From UBA4615 sp046046245 (GTDB lineage: Bacteria; Pseudomonadota; Gammaproteobacteria; Burkholderiales; Burkholderiaceae_E), in assembly GCA_046046245.1 (NCBI GenBank), contig JBJOKE010000029.1, positions 81,354 to 145,353 on the forward strand: a stretch of 64,000 nt of DNA, in the 5' to 3' direction. This document shows positions 60,675 through 64,000 of this stretch, piece by piece (within the stretch, counting starts at the first letter, position 1; each line of letters starts with the position of its first letter). The notes beneath the pieces are model-generated. The model did no database searches. It worked only from the letters and a program-made list of their open reading frames with translations, and was not told the origin of the DNA. Made by a program: the position numbers and the translations under genes.

Positions 60675-63600
60675 TGTCGGCACGACTCGTCCGGCTCGCG
60701 CTCGCGCAGCGCGTGGTGGTGATGGCGCTCGCGATCGGGCTGGTGGTGGCCGGCGCGCTCGCGTGGCGCGATCTGCCGATCGACGCCTTCCCCGACGTCT
60801 CGTCGACCCAGGTCAAGGTCATCGTCAAGGCGCCGGGGATGACGCCCGAGGAGGTCGAGGCGCGGATCGTCGTGCCGCTCGAACTCGAGCTGCTCGGCAT
60901 CCCGAGGAAGCGCGTGCTGCGATCGACCTCGAAGTACGCGATCGCCGACGTCACGCTCGACTTCGAGGAGGGCACCGACCTCTGGTGGGCGCGCCAGCAG
61001 GTGTCGGAGCGCCTCGCCGACGTCGCGCGCGAGCTGCCGCCCGGCACCAGCGGCGGCCTCGCGCCGGTCACCACGCCGCTGGGCGAGATGGTGATGTTCA
61101 CCGTCGACGGGCCGCTGTCGCTCGCCGAGCGGCGCGGGCTGCTCGACTGGGTGATCCGGCCCGCGCTGCGCACGGTTCCCGGCGTGGCCGACGTCAATGC
61201 GCTGGGCGGCGAGGTCCGCACGCTCGAGGTGGTGCCCGACCCGCAGGCGATGGCCGCCCGCGGCGTCGACGTCGCGCGGCTGCAGCAGGCGCTGCGCGAC
61301 AACACGGTCAACGACGGCGCGGGCCGGCTCGCCGCCGGCGAGGAGGTGCTGCTGGTCCGCACCGAGGGCGCGGTCCGCGGCCTCGACGACCTGCGCTCGA
61401 TCGTCGTCGACCGCCGCGACGGCCGGCCGGTCCGCGTGGCCGAGGTCGCGCAGGTGCGGATCGGCGAGCTCACGCGGTACGGCGCGGTCACCGAGGACGG
61501 CCGCGGCGAGGCGGTCCAGGGGCTGGTGCTCGGGCTGCGCGGCGCCGATGCGGGCCGGCTGGTCGAGGCGGTGCGCACGCGGCTCGACGAGATCGCGCCC
61601 GCGCTGCCCGAGGGCGTGAGCATGCGGGTCTTCTACGACCGCGGCGCGCTCGTCGGCCGCGCGGTGGGCACGGTGAGCCGCGCGCTCGTCGAGGCGATCG
61701 TGCTGGTGGTCGTGCTGCTCGTGCTCTTCCTTGGCGATGCGCGCGCGGCGCTCGTCGTCGCGGTCAACCTGCCGCTGTCGGCGCTCGCGACCTTCATCGC
61801 CATGCACTGGGCCGGGATGAGCGCGAACCTGATGTCGCTCGGCGGCCTCGCGATCGCGATCGGCATGCTGGTCGACGCGTCGGTGGTGGTCGTCGAGAAC
61901 GTCGTCGCACACGGCGCGCACGACCCGCCGCGCGACGACGGACCGCCGGGCCGCAGCGTGGCGCGCGTCGCGAGCGCGGTCGAGGAGGTGTCGGCGCCGG
62001 TGGTCTCGGGCGTCGCGATCATCATCCTGGTGTTCCTGCCGCTGCTCACGCTGCAGGGCCTGGAGGGCAAGCTCTTCGTTCCCGTGGCGATGACCATCGT
62101 CTTCGCGCTCGCCGCGTCGCTGGTGCTGTCGCTGACGGTGGTGCCGGTGCTCGCGTCGTGGCTGCTGCCGCCGGGCGCGCACCGCGAGCCCTGGCTCGCG
62201 CGGCAGGCGGCGCGCCTCTATGCGCCCGCGCTCGAGGCCACGTTCGCGCATCCGGGGCGGGTCGCCGCGGCGGCGGTCGCGGCGCTCGCGTTCACCGGCA
62301 TCGTCTACGCAGGGCTCGGCAAGACCTTCATGCCGACGATGGACGAGGGCGACCTGATCATGCAGCTCGAGAAGCTGCCGTCGATCGGGCTCGAGCCCTC
62401 GGTCGAGGCTGACCTGAGGCTGCAGCGCGCGGTGCTCGAGCGCGTGCCCGAGGTCGAGCGGATCGTCGCCCGCACCGGCTCGGACGAGCTCGGCCTCGAC
62501 CCCATGGGGCTGAACCAGACCGACACCTTCCTCGTGCTCGCGCCGCCGGAGCGCTGGCGCCATCCGGACAAGGCGCGGATCGTCGACGCGCTGCGCGAGG
62601 TGGCGCACGACTTCCCCGGCATCGCGGTGACCTTCACGCAGCCGATCGACATGCGCGTCTCGGAGATGCTGACCGGCGCGCGCGGCGACGTCGCGATCAA
62701 GATCTTCGGACCCGATCTCGCGACGCTCGCGCGGCTCGCCGAGCGGACCGCTGCGGCGGTCCGCGAGGTGCCCGGCGCCGAGGACGTCGTGACCCTGCGC
62801 AACGAGGGCGTGCAGTACCTGCGCGTGGTCGTCGACCGGCTCGCCGCCGGCCGGCTGGGCTTCGACGCGGCGACGCTGTCGGCCGCACTGCGCCAGCAGC
62901 TCGAGGGTACGCCGGTCGGCGTGGTCCGCGAGGGCGACCGGCGTACGCCGCTGCTGGTCCGCGGCGACGCGTCGCTGCGCGCGTCGCCGGCGCGCTTCGA
63001 GGCGCTGACGCTGGCCGCGCCCGACGGCACGCCGGTGCCGCTGTCGGCCCTCGCGCGGCTCGAGCGCGTCGACGGTCCGGTGAAGGTGGATCGCGAGAAC
63101 GCGCAGCGCTTCGTGCTCGTGCAGGGCAATGTCCGCGACCGGGACCTCGTCGGCTTCGTCGACGAGGCGCGCCGCGCGGTGGCCGCGGCGGCGCCGCTGC
63201 CCGCCGGCTACAGGATGGCCTGGGGCGGGCAGTTCGAGAACCAGCAGCGTGCGGCCGCGCGGCTCGCCACGATGGTGCCGGTGGCGCTCGGCGGCATCCT
63301 CGCGCTGCTGTACGTGACCTTCGGCTCGCTGCGGCAGGCAGTGCTGGTGTTCGTCAACATCCCGTTCGCGCTGGTGGGCGGGGTGCTCGCGCTCGGCGCC
63401 TCGGGCGAATACCTGTCGGTGCCGGCCTCGGTCGGCTTCATCGCGCTGCTCGGCATCGCGGTGCTCAACGGGGTGGTGATGGTGTCGACCTTCAACCAGC
63501 TGCGCGCGGCGGGGCTGCCGCTCGAGCGCGTGGTCCGCGACGGTGCGATGCGCCGCCTGCGGCCGGTGCTGATGACCGCGGGCATCGCGGCGCTCGGCCT

Positions 63601-63799
63601 GGTGCCGCTGCTCGCCGCGACCGGGCCGGGTTCGGAGATCCAGCGGCCGCTGGCGATCGTCGTGGTCGGTGGCCTCGCGAGCGCGACGCCGCTGACGCTG
63701 CTGATCCTGCCGCTGCTCTACCGGCGCTTCGGCGCGCCGGGGAACGGGCGCGGCGCCGCGGGGCGGCCCGATGCGGGCGGCACGGAGGGTGCACGATGA
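60674..63799 (+). CDS. Heavy-metal RND pump with GGLAIAIG motif (efflux system 2)
   Basis: A 1041-residue RND antiporter. It starts with DLPIDAFPDVSSTQVKVI like CzcA, but helix 4 reads LGGLAIAIGMLVDASVVVVEN, without the DFG pair found in system 1; that resembles the CusA/SilA type and related subgroups more than CzcA. Glutamate and aspartate for proton relay are partly conserved. It is probably a monovalent-metal or different-spectrum pump. Downstream gene overlaps by ATGA. Confidence 0.93.
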   Translation: MSARLVRLALAQRVVVMALAIGLVVAGALAWRDLPIDAFPDVSSTQVKVIVKAPGMTPEEVEARIVVPLELELLGIPRKRVLRSTSKYAIADVTLDFEEGTDLWWARQQVSERLADVARELPPGTSGGLAPVTTPLGEMVMFTVDGPLSLAERRGLLDWVIRPALRTVPGVADVNALGGEVRTLEVVPDPQAMAARGVDVARLQQALRDNTVNDGAGRLAAGEEVLLVRTEGAVRGLDDLRSIVVDRRDGRPVRVAEVAQVRIGELTRYGAVTEDGRGEAVQGLVLGLRGADAGRLVEAVRTRLDEIAPALPEGVSMRVFYDRGALVGRAVGTVSRALVEAIVLVVVLLVLFLGDARAALVVAVNLPLSALATFIAMHWAGMSANLMSLGGLAIAIGMLVDASVVVVENVVAHGAHDPPRDDGPPGRSVARVASAVEEVSAPVVSGVAIIILVFLPLLTLQGLEGKLFVPVAMTIVFALAASLVLSLTVVPVLASWLLPPGAHREPWLARQAARLYAPALEATFAHPGRVAAAAVAALAFTGIVYAGLGKTFMPTMDEGDLIMQLEKLPSIGLEPSVEADLRLQRAVLERVPEVERIVARTGSDELGLDPMGLNQTDTFLVLAPPERWRHPDKARIVDALREVAHDFPGIAVTFTQPIDMRVSEMLTGARGDVAIKIFGPDLATLARLAERTAAAVREVPGAEDVVTLRNEGVQYLRVVVDRLAAGRLGFDAATLSAALRQQLEGTPVGVVREGDRRTPLLVRGDASLRASPARFEALTLAAPDGTPVPLSALARLERVDGPVKVDRENAQRFVLVQGNVRDRDLVGFVDEARRAVAAAAPLPAGYRMAWGGQFENQQRAAARLATMVPVALGGILALLYVTFGSLRQAVLVFVNIPFALVGGVLALGASGEYLSVPASVGFIALLGIAVLNGVVMVSTFNQLRAAGLPLERVVRDGAMRRLRPVLMTAGIAALGLVPLLAATGPGSEIQRPLAIVVVGGLASATPLTLLILPLLYRRFGAPGNGRGAAGRPDAGGTEGAR

Positions 63800-64000
63800 G
63801 GATGCCGTCGACGACGGGGCGGCTGCTGGCCGCGGCGATGCTGGCCGCCGCGCTGCCGGCGGGCGCGTGGGCCGCGAGCGCGGTCGACGCGCCGGCCGAG
63901 GCGCGGACCGCCGTGGCGGCCGTGCCGGCCGCGAACGCCGCGACCGCCGAGAACGCCTCACCCGACGCCGCGGCCGCGCCGGACCTGCCGCCTCGCGACG
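63796..64000 (+). CDS. Start of the next gene in efflux system 2, cut by the window edge
   Basis: The first 68 residues: a signal peptide (RLLAAAMLAAALPAGAWAAS) followed by an alanine/proline-rich stretch. The operon order suggests an outer-membrane channel of the CzcC/CusC type, but an adaptor or accessory protein cannot be excluded. Confidence 0.6.
   Translation, partial: MRMPSTTGRLLAAAMLAAALPAGAWAASAVDAPAEARTAVAAVPAANAATAENASPDAAAAPDLPPRD

Noticed and set aside
59141..63961. A minus-strand open frame of about 1600 codons across efflux system 2
   Set aside because: It is the antisense shadow of the adaptor and pump genes in very GC-rich DNA; its translation is rich in R, H and D with no fold or motif.

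Overview
The window is high-GC proteobacterial chromosome, most likely from a Burkholderiales-type betaproteobacterium. The grounds are the conserved block ispB / rplU-rpmA-(gdt1)-obgE-proB, an IspB-type long-chain prenyl synthase, two periplasmic Bug (TctC-type) receptors without TctAB partners, three TRAP transporters and two CzcCBA/CusCBA-like heavy-metal RND systems. I saw no rRNA, CRISPR array, insertion sequence or prophage. Genes are densely packed, and many junctions are ATGA or GTGA stop/start overlaps.

Layout. 1-1300 is a decayed accessory patch: a C-terminal hipA remnant, frameshifted at a G8 run, joined to a 5'-truncated Sel1-repeat gene. 1311-2777 holds two identical tRNA-Pro(CGG) genes that bracket one ornithine-cyclodeaminase-family gene. 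3131-5909 has a two-gene glycosylation unit (polyprenol-phosphate glycosyltransferase with GtrA domain, then a multi-pass membrane protein). 5935-10832 is the housekeeping block. 11249-14476 holds an orphan response regulator, a very small secreted protein with an extreme Shine-Dalgarno sequence, an MltB-like lytic transglycosylase and a beta-hydroxyacid dehydrogenase. 14570-21253 holds an SDR, TRAP system 1, a Bug receptor, an enoyl-CoA hydratase and a cupin. 21463-25400 carries ettA, a GIY-YIG-like protein and a sensor kinase. 25509-29289 is a run alcohol dehydrogenase / Bug receptor / esterase / GST. 29326-37615 mixes metabolic genes (cysteine-desulfhydrase-like PLP enzyme, thiolase, ArfB, glutathione reductase, MFS, cytochrome c) with two gene fragments (URO-D and a CnoX C-terminal half).

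37691-45688 is a czcCBA-like operon on the minus strand with a divergent two-component system. 45720-56325 is the most coherent catabolic island. An IclR-type regulator sits between a leftward operon (enolase-superfamily protein, SDR, TRAP 2, UxaA/GarD-type dehydratase) and a rightward operon (TRAP 3 plus an SDR). A 39-bp element (31/39 identical) occurs once before each outward operon, in mirror orientation and with the same 2-nt spacing to a -35-like box. That makes a local sugar-acid or hydroxy-acid regulon likely. 57208-57663 has two tiny related single-span membrane proteins. 57680-58585 is a phytanoyl-CoA-dioxygenase-like gene. 58918 to the window end is a second heavy-metal RND operon whose pump has a different central motif from the first; its probable third gene runs off the edge.

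No clearly new large system was found. The items most worth following are the paired IclR elements, the tRNA-bracketed gene, the tandem mini membrane proteins, the 15-nt anti-SD match, and the several domain-truncated genes (hipA, Sel1, TauD, URO-D, CnoX).
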